From: CG2-30-51-40 sp041753575
Lineage (GTDB): Bacteria; Desulfobacterota; DSM-4660; Desulfatiglandales; Desulfatiglandaceae
DNA length: 64,000 bases
Direction of reading: 5' to 3'
Assembly: GCA_041753575.1 (NCBI GenBank)
Contig: JBGSUA010000214.1
Coordinates: forward strand, 1 to 64,000
The notes under the pieces were generated by a model. That model saw only the letters and a program-made list of their open reading frames with translations. It was not told where the DNA came from and did no database searches. Every line of letters begins with the position of its first letter. The stretch's first letter is position 1. A program made the translations under genes and the position numbers. This document shows positions 17,605-26,322 of the stretch, in pieces.

Positions 17605-18564
17605 CTAAACCCTCCTTCCAAGCGCCCTCGGCCTGATCTTGTCAACCAGTGGATTGATCACATTCATTATCAGGATGGCGAAGACCACTCCCTCTGGAAA
17701 GGCCCCGATGCTTCTTATCAGTACTGTCATGGCCCCACCTCCAAGTCCGTAAAGGATCATTGGTATGAAGTTTACGGGCGATGATGAATTTTCAGTTGCG
17801 AGGAAAAATGCCCCTATCAGGCTGAATCCGCTTACGAGGTGAAAAAGCGGGCTTGCGTATTTATCCGGGCTTGCAAGGTTAAAGATAAGGGCTGCTAAAA
17901 AGATTCCCGCAAGAAAAGACAGAGAGATCTCCCATCTTATAAATCCCCTCAGTATGAGGTAGCAACCTCCTATGACCAACCCCAACCCGAAGACGGCCCC
18001 TATTCCGCCTAACTGCTTTCCCAGAAGCAGCCCCCAGATATCATATTTGCTCAGAACAGCCGGTCCGAAGTGTTTGAGCGCAACAAGGGGATACATCGGA
18101 GTAAACGCTACTTCATAGTTCACAAGGGCGGCGTCATAATCAAGTATGACTTTCCAGGACAGGGTCAGGATCGCAAAGGCAACCAGGACGGGATTCAAAG
18201 GATTACATCCCAATCCTCCATAAATCATCTTCCCTACCACAATGGCCACAAATGTGCCTGCAAGGACGGCGTACCAGGGCATTGTAGCAGGAAGGAGCAT
18301 TCCAAGGAGAAGTCCGATAAGGGCTGCATCCCCATCACTGATTGTCGGAGGTCTCTTCATGAGCCGGTTTATCAGCAATTCCCAAGCCATGGCGCTTGAG
18401 ATAGAAAGAGCCAGGACCCTCAGCGCCGGCATTCCAAAAAACAGGACACCAGCGATGGCGGCGGGCAGGGCTGCGATGATGATATTGTAGTTCCTGCCGG
18501 TGATCCTGTCTCCGTTGTGCCAGAATGGGGCGTGGGCTCCTGCAAGAAGCTGTTCGTTAAGCAT
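17605..18564 (-). CDS. rnfD: Rnf complex membrane subunit RnfD
   Basis: The 319-residue protein is hydrophobic, NqrB/RnfD type, with segments such as DGDAALIGLLLGMLLPATMPW and YGGLGCNPLNPVLVAFAIL. Most RnfD proteins carry D-x-x-S/T-G-A-T-P as the second covalent FMN site. Here the aligned stretch reads NYEVAFTP (Thr155-Pro156): threonine and proline remain but the SGA and the leading Asp are gone, so flavinylation is doubtful. Start at 18564 has GGAGG seven bases before it, and the gene overlaps rnfC by eight bases. Confidence 0.9.
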   Translation of the reverse strand: MLNEQLLAGAHAPFWHNGDRITGRNYNIIIAALPAAIAGVLFFGMPALRVLALSISSAMAWELLINRLMKRPPTISDGDAALIGLLLGMLLPATMPWYAVLAGTFVAIVVGKMIYGGLGCNPLNPVLVAFAILTLSWKVILDYDAALVNYEVAFTPMYPLVALKHFGPAVLSKYDIWGLLLGKQLGGIGAVFGLGLVIGGCYLILRGFIRWEISLSFLAGIFLAALIFNLASPDKYASPLFHLVSGFSLIGAFFLATENSSSPVNFIPMILYGLGGGAMTVLIRSIGAFPEGVVFAILIMNVINPLVDKIRPRALGRRV

Positions 18565-19828
18565 TTTGCACCTCCAATGACCTTGCCCGTTCATACTCGT
18601 ATTTCCCGAGCATCACATAATGAAAGATTGGTATCGCTGCCGGGCAGACGTAACCGCACAGGCCGCAGTCTATGCAGGAGAGAAGATCAAAGGAACGGAC
18701 AGCTTCGTCATAAAGCCTGTTTTCAAGAAGCCTTATAAGCATGTTGACCGGGACATGTGCAGGGCATACCCTTGCGCATTCACCGCAGTTAAGACAATGT
18801 GCGTCGGATATGGCCGGCGCGGCGGCAGCGTCCTGTATCATCAGGGAGTCAGTGTCAGCGCATATCGGCGCGTCAGCGGAAGAAAGCGTTATGCCTGCCA
18901 GTGGGCCTCCGGATATGAGCCTGTCTCCCTTTGCGACATGCAGTCCAAGCACATCCAAAACGTGCCTTGCGGGCGTCCCCAGTCTGACCCTGGCAAAGGA
19001 TGTTGATCCGTCCTTCTTTATTACCGTAATGATCTTGTCAAGTGGGACAGATCCGGTTGAGAAGGCCATTCCTAGCGCTGTGACGGCCTCAGCGGATAAA
19101 AAACCGGCCCCCATCTCATCGCATCTGATTCCCGTTGGGACCTCTATTGCCAAGATCTTCTTCATGACGATCTTCGGGAAAAACTGAGGATAGACCGCAG
19201 ACAATGTCTTGATCTCAATCCCCTCGATCTCCCCTCCAGACCGGACTCCTTCCGGCAGAAGATATATGATGCGGCTTTTTTCAAAGATCTTCCTGATAAT
19301 AGCCATACCTTTCTTGAGTTCTTCGAAATCCCTCTTTGCTATCACGGAGTTTGTTGATACCAGAAGATCCTTGTCCATACCTGAAACGAATACTGTCTTC
19401 AGATTGTCCCTGATGCCTATGAGGAAACCGAAGTCGGGCTGGCCGGGTAAATAACCCAGAAAGCGCGTTGCTCTTTCAAGCTCAGATGAGCCTTCAGAGT
19501 TCCGGAATTCCTCATCAGGAGTGTCCTTACCATCCACCTTAAAGGAGACGGCAGTAAGGTTCTTCCCCATATAACCCACGGTCCCTGATATCGCCGATAC
19601 GGTTCCTGTTATAGGCGAAATGAAATAATTGCCTTCCTGGCCCCCGCATCTCTGACCGGTCTTGACCGTATCCCCGACCCTTATGCCCAACGATCCGTTC
19701 AAAGGGTGATCCAGAATGATCTGAGCCCTTTCAGGAAGCGGGATATCCACCAACTCGGGGGGAGGGGTTGTCAGGATCGAATAGGTCAGTTTGGGAGCGG
19801 CCAAGCTGAAGAACGATCTCTTGATCAT
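18557..19828 (-). CDS. rnfC: Rnf complex subunit RnfC
   Basis: The 423-residue protein is the NuoF-like peripheral subunit. A barrel-like N-terminal domain (IILDHPLNGSLGIRVGDTVK) is followed by the Rossmann region (FGFLIGIRDNLKTVF) and, near the C-terminus, two 4Fe-4S motifs, CLNCGECARVCP and CIDCGLCGYVCP. It binds NAD(H) in known complexes. It is the first rnf gene, 53 bases after the cytochrome gene. Confidence 0.92.
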   Translation of the reverse strand: MIKRSFFSLAAPKLTYSILTTPPPELVDIPLPERAQIILDHPLNGSLGIRVGDTVKTGQRCGGQEGNYFISPITGTVSAISGTVGYMGKNLTAVSFKVDGKDTPDEEFRNSEGSSELERATRFLGYLPGQPDFGFLIGIRDNLKTVFVSGMDKDLLVSTNSVIAKRDFEELKKGMAIIRKIFEKSRIIYLLPEGVRSGGEIEGIEIKTLSAVYPQFFPKIVMKKILAIEVPTGIRCDEMGAGFLSAEAVTALGMAFSTGSVPLDKIITVIKKDGSTSFARVRLGTPARHVLDVLGLHVAKGDRLISGGPLAGITLSSADAPICADTDSLMIQDAAAAPAISDAHCLNCGECARVCPAHVPVNMLIRLLENRLYDEAVRSFDLLSCIDCGLCGYVCPAAIPIFHYVMLGKYEYERARSLEVQNA

Positions 19829-19881
19829 TTATGCCTCCTGCGACTTGGAAGCTGATTTTGCTTCCGCAGTTAAGTTCGATT

Positions 19882-20256
19882 TCATCTTACGTGGCACTGG
19901 GCGCAATCCTGAGGTCCCATGCCTGCATCCTTGTGGCATTCAATGCACTGCTTATGGAATGCGTCAGATCTCTTGGGTGCGTCTTCGGCTTCTTTTTTAT
20001 GGCACTCGGTGCAGGCCGATGGCTTCTGATCATTCTTGTCAATGTCGTGGTGGCAATCCTTACATCCGTATCCATAACCATCGGATGAAAAATGCTGCTT
20101 GTGATCGAAAAGGACTGTGCCGCCTATATTCTGGAACGCGATCCTGACAGGCTGGTCAGGGGCCCTGTAAGGAAGGGCTGCATAGGCCCCTATCCCCACA
20201 ACCAGGAGCGCCACCAGTATCGCGTAAGCCAGTTTCAGTTCGCTTTTCTTCTCCAT
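19882..20256 (-). CDS. Tetraheme class III cytochrome c (c3/c7-like)
   Basis: The 124-residue product has an N-terminal membrane segment (LAYAILVALLVVGIGAYAAL, about residues 7-26) and four CxxCH heme sites (CKDCH, CTECH, CIECH, CAQCH). Extra histidines (FDHKQHF, CHHD, FHKQ) can serve as distal ligands, as in periplasmic c3 cytochromes. The signal segment may stay as an anchor. It lies 13 bases after nuoF-like and 53 before rnfC, so it is probably an Rnf electron carrier like the cytochrome found with Rnf in Methanosarcina. ATG 20256 has GGAG upstream. Confidence 0.85.
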   Translation of the reverse strand: MEKKSELKLAYAILVALLVVGIGAYAALPYRAPDQPVRIAFQNIGGTVLFDHKQHFSSDGYGYGCKDCHHDIDKNDQKPSACTECHKKEAEDAPKRSDAFHKQCIECHKDAGMGPQDCAQCHVR

Positions 20257-20269
20257 GTTACCGTCTCCG

Positions 20270-22057
20270 TTATGAAATGGCATCGGCCGGGCAATTGGTT
20301 ATACAGGTCATACACTTGATACATTTCTCCTTAAGTATTAGCGCGGGCTCCTTTTTCTTCCATTCAATTGCCTGGACCGGACATCCCTTGAAGCAGACAC
20401 CGCACTTGATGCATTTGTCGGGATCTACCTCGAACTTGAGCAGCCTTAAGCAGCGTTTTGCCGGGCATCGCTTTTCATAGATGTGGGCCTCGTATTCATG
20501 TCTGAAGTACCTCAGAGTGGAAAGCACCGGGTTGGGCCCTGTCTGTCCAAGGCCGCAGAGGGCGGAGTTTTTTATCATGTAACTCAACTCCTCAAGAAGA
20601 TCCAGATCTCCAGGCTCGCCCTGTCCGTGAGTTATCTTTTCAAGGATCTGGAGCATGCGTCTTGTGCCCTCACGGCATGGGGTGCATTTACCGCAGGATT
20701 CATCCTGAATGAAGTCCATAAAAAAGCGCGCCATGTCCACCATGCAGGTCTGGTCGTTCATTACGATCATGCCGCCCGATCCCATTATGGCGCCAACTTT
20801 CATGATGGATTCATAATCCACAGGCGTGTCAAGGAACTCCTCAGGCACGCAGCCTCCCGAAGGCCCTCCGAGCTGAACCGCCTTGAATTTTCTTTTCTTG
20901 GGGATACCGCCGCCTATATCGAAGATAATCTCTCTCAGACTCATACCCATCGGTACCTCGACAAGGCCTATGTTGCTTACGGCCCCAGTCAGGGCGAAAA
21001 CCTTGGTGCCCTTGCTGGTCTCGGTTCCTATGGAGGCATACCAAGCTCCTCCGTTTTGAATGATTTGAGCAATGTTCGCATAGGTCTCCACGTTGTTGAG
21101 CACTGTGGGCTTCTTCCACAGGCCCTGCTGGGCCGGGAAAGGAGGCCTTGATCTCGGCATGCCTCTCTTGCCCTCGATGGATTGCATAAGCGCGGTCTCT
21201 TCTCCGCAGACAAATGCCCCGGCCCCCTGATAGACCTCTATGTCGAAGTCATGGCCGCTTCCAAGGATATCCTTTCCCAATAAGCCGTAATTCCTTGCCT
21301 GGTTTATGGCTATTCCCAGCCTCTTTATGGCAAGCGGATATTCGGCCCGGCAATAGATGTATCCCTGATGTGCCCCTATGGCCTTGCCGGCGATAATCAT
21401 GCCTTCCAGCACGGCATGAGGGTCCGCCTCCAGGACACTCCTGTCCATGAAGGCCCCGGGGTCCCCTTCGTCGGCGTTACAAAGGGCGTATTTGATGTCT
21501 CCTTTGGATCTGCTTGCGAATTCCCATTTAAGACCGGTTGGAAATCCCGCGCCTCCGCGGCCTCTAAGGCCTGAGATCTTCACCTCCCCTATGATCTGCT
21601 CCGGGGTCATCTCGATGAGGGCCTTGCTCAGACCCACGTAGCCTTCACTGGCTATATATTCATCAATATTTTCAGGATCAACCGCCCCTCTGTTCCTGAG
21701 GACGATGAGCTTCTGTTTGGAATAAAAGGGGATATCATCCATGCTTGGGATGGTTGCGGCTGAGGCCGGTTCCTTGTAAAAGAGCTTCTTGACGGGTCTG
21801 CCTTTGAGGAAATGCTCCTCAACCAGATGTGGAATATCCTCAACCTTGAGCTTCTGATAGAATATATTATCCGGCTGAACAATCATTATAGGGCCCTGAG
21901 CACAGAAACCGTTGCACCCCGTTTCTATGATCCTGATCTCATTCTCGAGCTTGTGACGGGCAAGTTCCTGCACCAGGGCTTCTTTGACATGAATGCTGCC
22001 GGATGCGTGACAACCTGTGCCGCCGCAGAGAAGCAGATCGGTTCTGAATGTGGTCAT
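20270..22057 (-). CDS. NuoF/HydB-type NADH-binding flavoprotein (HylB/HndC-like)
   Basis: The 595-residue protein has three parts. An N-terminal thioredoxin-like 2Fe-2S domain (CGGTGCHASGS, then CNGFCAQGP) spans about residues 1-110. The NuoF core follows, with GRGGAGFPTGLKW (NADH/FMN) and ESCGKCTPCREGT (4Fe-4S N3). A C-terminal ferredoxin domain has two 4Fe-4S clusters (CIKCGVCFKGCP, CIKCMTCITNCP). This is the layout of bifurcating hydrogenase and formate dehydrogenase diaphorase subunits. It would accept or deliver NAD(H) and ferredoxin electrons for FdhA. GGAGG lies before ATG 22057. Confidence 0.9.
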   Translation of the reverse strand: MTTFRTDLLLCGGTGCHASGSIHVKEALVQELARHKLENEIRIIETGCNGFCAQGPIMIVQPDNIFYQKLKVEDIPHLVEEHFLKGRPVKKLFYKEPASAATIPSMDDIPFYSKQKLIVLRNRGAVDPENIDEYIASEGYVGLSKALIEMTPEQIIGEVKISGLRGRGGAGFPTGLKWEFASRSKGDIKYALCNADEGDPGAFMDRSVLEADPHAVLEGMIIAGKAIGAHQGYIYCRAEYPLAIKRLGIAINQARNYGLLGKDILGSGHDFDIEVYQGAGAFVCGEETALMQSIEGKRGMPRSRPPFPAQQGLWKKPTVLNNVETYANIAQIIQNGGAWYASIGTETSKGTKVFALTGAVSNIGLVEVPMGMSLREIIFDIGGGIPKKRKFKAVQLGGPSGGCVPEEFLDTPVDYESIMKVGAIMGSGGMIVMNDQTCMVDMARFFMDFIQDESCGKCTPCREGTRRMLQILEKITHGQGEPGDLDLLEELSYMIKNSALCGLGQTGPNPVLSTLRYFRHEYEAHIYEKRCPAKRCLRLLKFEVDPDKCIKCGVCFKGCPVQAIEWKKKEPALILKEKCIKCMTCITNCPADAIS

Positions 22058-22162
22058 GGGTAAGCCTCCTATTAAATCCTCTCTTCCCGCAGTCGGCCTG
22101 ACGGCAACCCATAAAGCCTTAGCCGGACAGTAAGTGCCTGGAAAACCGTGCGGTGGAATAAC

Positions 22163-22534
22163 CTATTTCACTCTTGCAAGGGCAAAGTCGGTCTGAACTT
22201 CTCCAATAAGGACATGGCGTTTAAAGACCTGCCTCATTCTGTTTCTGTCCATGTGCTGGTAGATAACCGGTTCCTTCCCGCTGATCTCCACGGTCACATT
22301 GGGCTCGCTGCTGCACATGCCCATGCAGCCCGAGGTAACCACCCTGATATCGGAGCGCTTGGCCTCGGTAACTTCCTGCAGAAGAGCGTCCATGACCTCT
22401 CTGGCGCCTGCCGCTATTCCGCATGTGCCCATGTGAACCGTTATTTTCACGTTGGTTTCCCCCTCGCGGAGGGCCGTTGACTGCTTCGCGCTGTCTCTTA
22501 GTTTTTTCAGATCTTCAATTGTAAGCTTAGCCAT
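22163..22534 (-). CDS. Thioredoxin-like 2Fe-2S ferredoxin (HndB-like)
   Basis: The 123-residue protein has a thioredoxin-like ferredoxin fold: VHMGTCGIAAGAREV and SGCMGMCSSEPNVTVEI hold the cluster cysteines. It resembles HndB of Desulfovibrio bifurcating hydrogenase. It is preceded by a 12-base gap and followed by 105 bases before the NuoF-like gene, the largest gap in this operon. It should pass electrons within the NuoE/NuoF module. Confidence 0.85.
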   Translation of the reverse strand: MAKLTIEDLKKLRDSAKQSTALREGETNVKITVHMGTCGIAAGAREVMDALLQEVTEAKRSDIRVVTSGCMGMCSSEPNVTVEISGKEPVIYQHMDRNRMRQVFKRHVLIGEVQTDFALARVK

Positions 22535-22546
22535 CTTGTGCCTCTT

Positions 22547-23116
22547 TCATTGCTGTCTTATCTCCGCAAGACCCTCTAAAACGAATTGTCTCAGAAAGCC
22601 GATTACTTCCGGATGTGTGATGTCGCCTCCATCGAGTTCATTCTTGACCTCTCTGGTGTCGAGTCGGAACCTTTTTCCATCTACATCATGATCATAGATA
22701 AAATCAATTCCCGGGTTACCCAATATGAGACTTATCATTGAACCGGCCACATCTCCCAGGGGCGCAAGATCAATATGATCTCTCCTGAAACTGACCTTCA
22801 CCTCAGTTCCATGTCCCTCCTTTGACTCCAGCTGAAAATCGCCGTCGCACCTCCTTGCGGCCTCCTTTATGAGAGACAAACCCAGTCCCACGCGCCTCGT
22901 TGTTCTGGTGGTGTAGAAAGGGTCAAGCACCTTCTCGATCAGCTCTGGAGGGATACCCCTCCCGTTATCTTTTACGCTTATCCTCAACAAATTGTCTCCA
23001 AAGGATTCCCCGACCTTGATCTCTATAAGGTTCGCTCCGGCGTTTATCCCGTTTTCAGCAATATCAAGTAGATGTAAAGCTAACTCCCTCACGGCCCTTC
23101 CGCTTTCATCATCCAT
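22547..23116 (-). CDS. ATP-binding HATPase protein, kinase-like
   Basis: The 189-residue protein has a GHKL ATPase domain: N-box HLLDIAENGINAGA, G1 DNGRGIPPE, F-box DPFYTT and G2 VGLGLSLIKEA. There is no phosphoacceptor histidine domain, so it acts alone or phosphorylates a partner, like anti-sigma kinases. The last 80 residues are unassigned. It overlaps the PHP gene by eight bases. Confidence 0.78.
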   Translation of the reverse strand: MDDESGRAVRELALHLLDIAENGINAGANLIEIKVGESFGDNLLRISVKDNGRGIPPELIEKVLDPFYTTRTTRRVGLGLSLIKEAARRCDGDFQLESKEGHGTEVKVSFRRDHIDLAPLGDVAGSMISLILGNPGIDFIYDHDVDGKRFRLDTREVKNELDGGDITHPEVIGFLRQFVLEGLAEIRQQ

Positions 23117-23858
23117 TGCCTGCCAGTTCCAAAACTTTTCTTCCCTCCTTGCTTCCCAGCGCCAGTTTTATCTCTTCCACTGCCGGGGCCTCCAAAAGAA
23201 ATGAAGTATGGGCGCAGCCTATATCCTGCGGAAAGTGGGCATCGGAAAATGACACAATAGTGAACTTCTCGATGCCGGGGATCGTGGCCATGGCTTTTCC
23301 GACCGATGTATGCCGTGAAATCTCCACCGCATCCAGGCAGATATCGTCAGGGAAAAAACCGAGCTGACTCATGACACTGAAGCTCGGACGATCCACATGG
23401 GAGGCAATGCTGATTCCTCCAAGCCGGTGGACGGTCTCCACAATCTCATCCAGACCGAGCTGCACGGCTCCTATAAGAAGCCGGTCATTAAAACCCTCAA
23501 CCTCATCGTACTCGTTGGCAACCACCTGGTCTCCGAAAAGCTCGGGTCTGTTGGAGCCTTTCATGTGAGCGTATATGAGATCCTGCAATCTCAGGATCTG
23601 CTCCTCAGTGTCAAAAAAGGCAAGGCTATGGACTTCTTCTCTCGAAGAGATCTCCATCCCGGCCAGTACCGCGATTCCACTTTGTCTCCCGGCCCTCATG
23701 ACCGCTGCCACGTTTTCAGCGCTGTTATGATCACACACTGAAATAAGGTCAAGTCCTTTTTCCACGCTTTTTTCCACAATGGCCCTGGGACTCATATCCA
23801 GTTCGCCGCACGGAGAAAGGCATGAATGAATGTGAAGATCCGCCTTGAAGGCTCTCAA
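23109..23858 (-). CDS. PHP-domain phosphoesterase
   Basis: The 249-residue protein is a complete PHP phosphoesterase with DLHIHSCLSPCGE (residues 7-19), VCDHNS, SHVDRPSF and SFSDAHF metal motifs. It overlaps the upstream DRTGG gene by four bases and the HATPase by eight, so these are translationally coupled. The substrate is unknown. Its position between a DRTGG protein and a kinase suggests dephosphorylation of a signal or protein. Confidence 0.83.
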   Translation of the reverse strand: MRAFKADLHIHSCLSPCGELDMSPRAIVEKSVEKGLDLISVCDHNSAENVAAVMRAGRQSGIAVLAGMEISSREEVHSLAFFDTEEQILRLQDLIYAHMKGSNRPELFGDQVVANEYDEVEGFNDRLLIGAVQLGLDEIVETVHRLGGISIASHVDRPSFSVMSQLGFFPDDICLDAVEISRHTSVGKAMATIPGIEKFTIVSFSDAHFPQDIGCAHTSFLLEAPAVEEIKLALGSKEGRKVLELAGNG

Positions 23859-24202
23859 TTCCCTTCACCGCCCACACCCAAACTATGAAGGATACCGGCA
23901 ACTTCGTATGCCGGCTTTGCTGAAAGGAGTATGGGAATACCCTCCGCCTCCGCTTTCTTGATGGTTTCATCATCAGGAAGCCGGCCGTTTACAAGGATGA
24001 TTGCCGCGAGTTCCTTGAGTACGGCCACCGCTACAATGTTCTGATGCGACTGTACAGTGAGCCAGAGATAACCCTTCCTCGCGTTGGCCATGACATCGCT
24101 CAAAAGATCCCCGCAGTAACCTCCCTGGACCTCGCGATCCATGCCTTTCTGACCTGGTTCAGTTCTAAGATCAAGGCGATGAACTATGTCCGAAAGCTTC
24201 AA
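23855..24202 (-). CDS. DRTGG-domain protein (copy 1)
   Basis: The 115-residue protein is similar to the DRTGG domain found in phosphotransacetylase relatives: MKLSDIVHRLDL start, YCGDLLSDVMANARKGYLWLTVQ, NIVAVAVLKELAAIILVNGR. A second copy lies at 25927-26286 in the same operon. DRTGG domains are often ligand-binding. It overlaps PHP by four bases. Confidence 0.72.
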   Translation of the reverse strand: MKLSDIVHRLDLRTEPGQKGMDREVQGGYCGDLLSDVMANARKGYLWLTVQSHQNIVAVAVLKELAAIILVNGRLPDDETIKKAEAEGIPILLSAKPAYEVAGILHSLGVGGEGN

Positions 24203-24219
24203 ATCTCCCTCCCAATCAG

Positions 24220-25482
24220 TTATGTTAGTCTCGTTCTGATACAGCTTTCAAGCCTGGCGGTCCCGTCGGCAACGTCCTCGGCGAAGCTTCGGCAGTCCGG
24301 TGATCCGCAGAATCCGCATTCCTTGCCGGGAAGACCCTCCAGGATCTTTGCTATCTTTTCCTGCCTCTCGATTGCGTGGATAATGCCGGATTGATTTCCG
24401 GCCTCTTTAATCTGACCGGGCCTCTTTTCGCTGAAAAACCATCCCGTTCTGTATGCCCTTTCAGCCTGGGCATATCTAATCCTTTTATCGTGGGTGAACA
24501 TCCTGGAAATCTTCATGACCGTCCTTTTTGCCTCATACCTGTCGGCTACCGTCAATGGTCCGCCGATACAGCCCTCAAGGCAGGCCCTGAATTCAAAGTA
24601 CTCAATGTCTCTAAAAAGTCCCATTTCTATCTTTTCAAGATATCGGATGGTCTCAGGGAGCCCCGACACGGCCATATAGTTGCCCTCGCCCATCGCGGCT
24701 ATCTCTCCTCCTGAGATGCCCCAGCCGATAGCAAGGCTGTTGGAGGGGCTTGTCAGAGATCCCTCATAGGGGCCTGGAAGGTTTCTCTTTATGGATTCAA
24801 AGACGTCGTTGATGCCTATGGCCCCGTCGAGGTAGGAGGATTTTAAAAACATGGGGCTGTTTATGGATATCATCTTGGCAGAACATGGCGTGATGTGATA
24901 AACGCCGTAATCGCTTTTCTTCAATAGATCGTCATCTTCAATGCGACGCTTTAATTCTCTAGCGGCAAGTTCCCTGGGAGTCAGGATAGGGCTCAGGTTC
25001 TTCAAAAGGGAAGGGAACCTAAACGCGATGAGTCTGTTGACCACAGGGCAGACCGGGGATATAAGAGGTCGGGCGGAGTCTTCCTTCCCCAGGGTCTCCT
25101 TGATATATATCTCAAGCGCGACATTGTATAGATCAAGGAAATAGGTCTGATCAAAGACATATTCAAATGTCTTTTGAAGGGCCGCCTGGATCTCTTCGGG
25201 CAGGACATCCTGACCGAACTGAGAGTATAAGACCGGGGAGGCGCTTATGATCATATTGGCGGCAGGCATGCTATGATCGTCTCTGGTAGTTATGGCCTTG
25301 ACAGCGCCGTGTGGGCAAACCCTTATGCACTCGCCGCAATCCACGCAGGTGCCCACGATCTTTGCCACCTTAAGGTCCCTCACCCTTATGGCCTTTGTCG
25401 GGCAAGCTTTCATGCATCGGACGCATCCTACACAGCGCTTTTCGTCTATGTGCACATAGTGAAGAGGTGTATTATTAACCAC
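24220..25482 (-). CDS. [FeFe]-hydrogenase-like protein (HydS-type, probable sensor)
   Basis: The 420-residue protein has two N-terminal 4Fe-4S motifs (CVGCVRCMKACP, CVDCGECIRVCP), a hydrogenase large-subunit domain and a C-terminal 4Fe-4S domain (CGFCGSPDC). The four H-cluster ligand cysteines can be placed: Cys145 in SPVCPVV, Cys200 in TPCSAK, Cys301 and Cys305 in RACLEGC. The proton-transfer cysteine normally adjacent to the first ligand (TSCCP) is Val144 here. That fits the sensory group C rather than a catalytic hydrogenase. It lies amid signalling genes, 11 bases after a HATPase gene. It may report redox state to them. Confidence 0.75.
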   Translation of the reverse strand: MVNNTPLHYVHIDEKRCVGCVRCMKACPTKAIRVRDLKVAKIVGTCVDCGECIRVCPHGAVKAITTRDDHSMPAANMIISASPVLYSQFGQDVLPEEIQAALQKTFEYVFDQTYFLDLYNVALEIYIKETLGKEDSARPLISPVCPVVNRLIAFRFPSLLKNLSPILTPRELAARELKRRIEDDDLLKKSDYGVYHITPCSAKMISINSPMFLKSSYLDGAIGINDVFESIKRNLPGPYEGSLTSPSNSLAIGWGISGGEIAAMGEGNYMAVSGLPETIRYLEKIEMGLFRDIEYFEFRACLEGCIGGPLTVADRYEAKRTVMKISRMFTHDKRIRYAQAERAYRTGWFFSEKRPGQIKEAGNQSGIIHAIERQEKIAKILEGLPGKECGFCGSPDCRSFAEDVADGTARLESCIRTRLT

Positions 25483-25493
25483 TTAGCCGCCTA

Positions 25494-25913
25494 TCAGACC
25501 ACAAAACCTATCCTTAACTCTGTTCCTTTACCCTTTTCAGAAATCACGTCGAGACTGCCACTGTTTTTCTTGATATTGGGGAGCCCCATGCCGGCGCCGA
25601 AACCCATCTGCCTGGCTTCCTCTGAGGCCGTACTGAACCCCTCCTTCATTGCAAGGCCAACGTCCTCTATGCCTGGGCCGGAATCCTTTACGTTTATATC
25701 TATTGAATCTCCGGCTATCTCAATCGTCATCACTCCGTCACCCCCATGCATGACCACATTCATTTCGGCCTCATAAGCGCAGATGGATACCTTCCTTATC
25801 AACTCTGTTGCGAAACCTATCTTTTTCATGAGCCCGTGAATGTCCATTGAGATCTCGCCCGCCTTCAGGTAATCCCTTGCTTTAATGGGGTAGCTTTTGG
25901 TCAAAATGGCCAT
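25494..25913 (-). CDS. Anti-sigma-factor-like HATPase
   Basis: The 139-residue protein is a stand-alone GHKL domain resembling SpoIIAB/RsbW: SICAYEAEMNVVMHG is the N-box, KDSGPGIEDV the G1 box and MGLPNIKKNSG the G2 box. It may phosphorylate an anti-anti-sigma factor or another partner. It has a 13-base gap after the second DRTGG gene and an 11-base gap before the hydrogenase-like gene. Confidence 0.78.
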   Translation of the reverse strand: MAILTKSYPIKARDYLKAGEISMDIHGLMKKIGFATELIRKVSICAYEAEMNVVMHGGDGVMTIEIAGDSIDINVKDSGPGIEDVGLAMKEGFSTASEEARQMGFGAGMGLPNIKKNSGSLDVISEKGKGTELRIGFVV

Positions 25914-25926
25914 TGGAGTCTTTGCT

Positions 25927-26286
25927 CTACTCTGAGCGCTTCTTTTCCACTCCTCTCAATCCGGCGCTGAACAGCCTTCCGCAGGCGGTAAACATGGTGA
26001 AAGGGGTGGTGAGAAGCGGCAAACCGCTTTCTCTTGCCTGGTTCTTCATATCATCGTCGGGGATCTTATCCCTGACCAGAACAAGGGCTGAAGCTCCTGC
26101 AATGACTGCCGTCCTCACTGAGTGGATGTTGTTAAGTCCCGAGAGGAGAAGCACTCCCTCCTTGGGGCCTCTGAGGATATCACTCATCAAGTCTCCCCCT
26201 GCCCCTGCCATGATCTCCATGTCAAGCTTTTCCTCGCCAGCCGCTACGTCAGCTCCTAATATGTCTCTTACATCTGAAAGCCTCAT
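25927..26286 (-). CDS. DRTGG-domain protein (copy 2)
   Basis: The 119-residue product resembles the other DRTGG protein of this operon: MRLSDVRDILGADVAAG start, GGDLMSDILRGPKEGVLLLSG, AVIAGASALVLVRDK. The two copies probably arose by duplication or by separate capture. It starts 36 bases after the nuoE stop. Confidence 0.72.
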   Translation of the reverse strand: MRLSDVRDILGADVAAGEEKLDMEIMAGAGGDLMSDILRGPKEGVLLLSGLNNIHSVRTAVIAGASALVLVRDKIPDDDMKNQARESGLPLLTTPFTMFTACGRLFSAGLRGVEKKRSE

Positions 26287-26322
26287 GTAAATTTATCACC
26301 TTCATCCATGGCTCAAAAAAAA

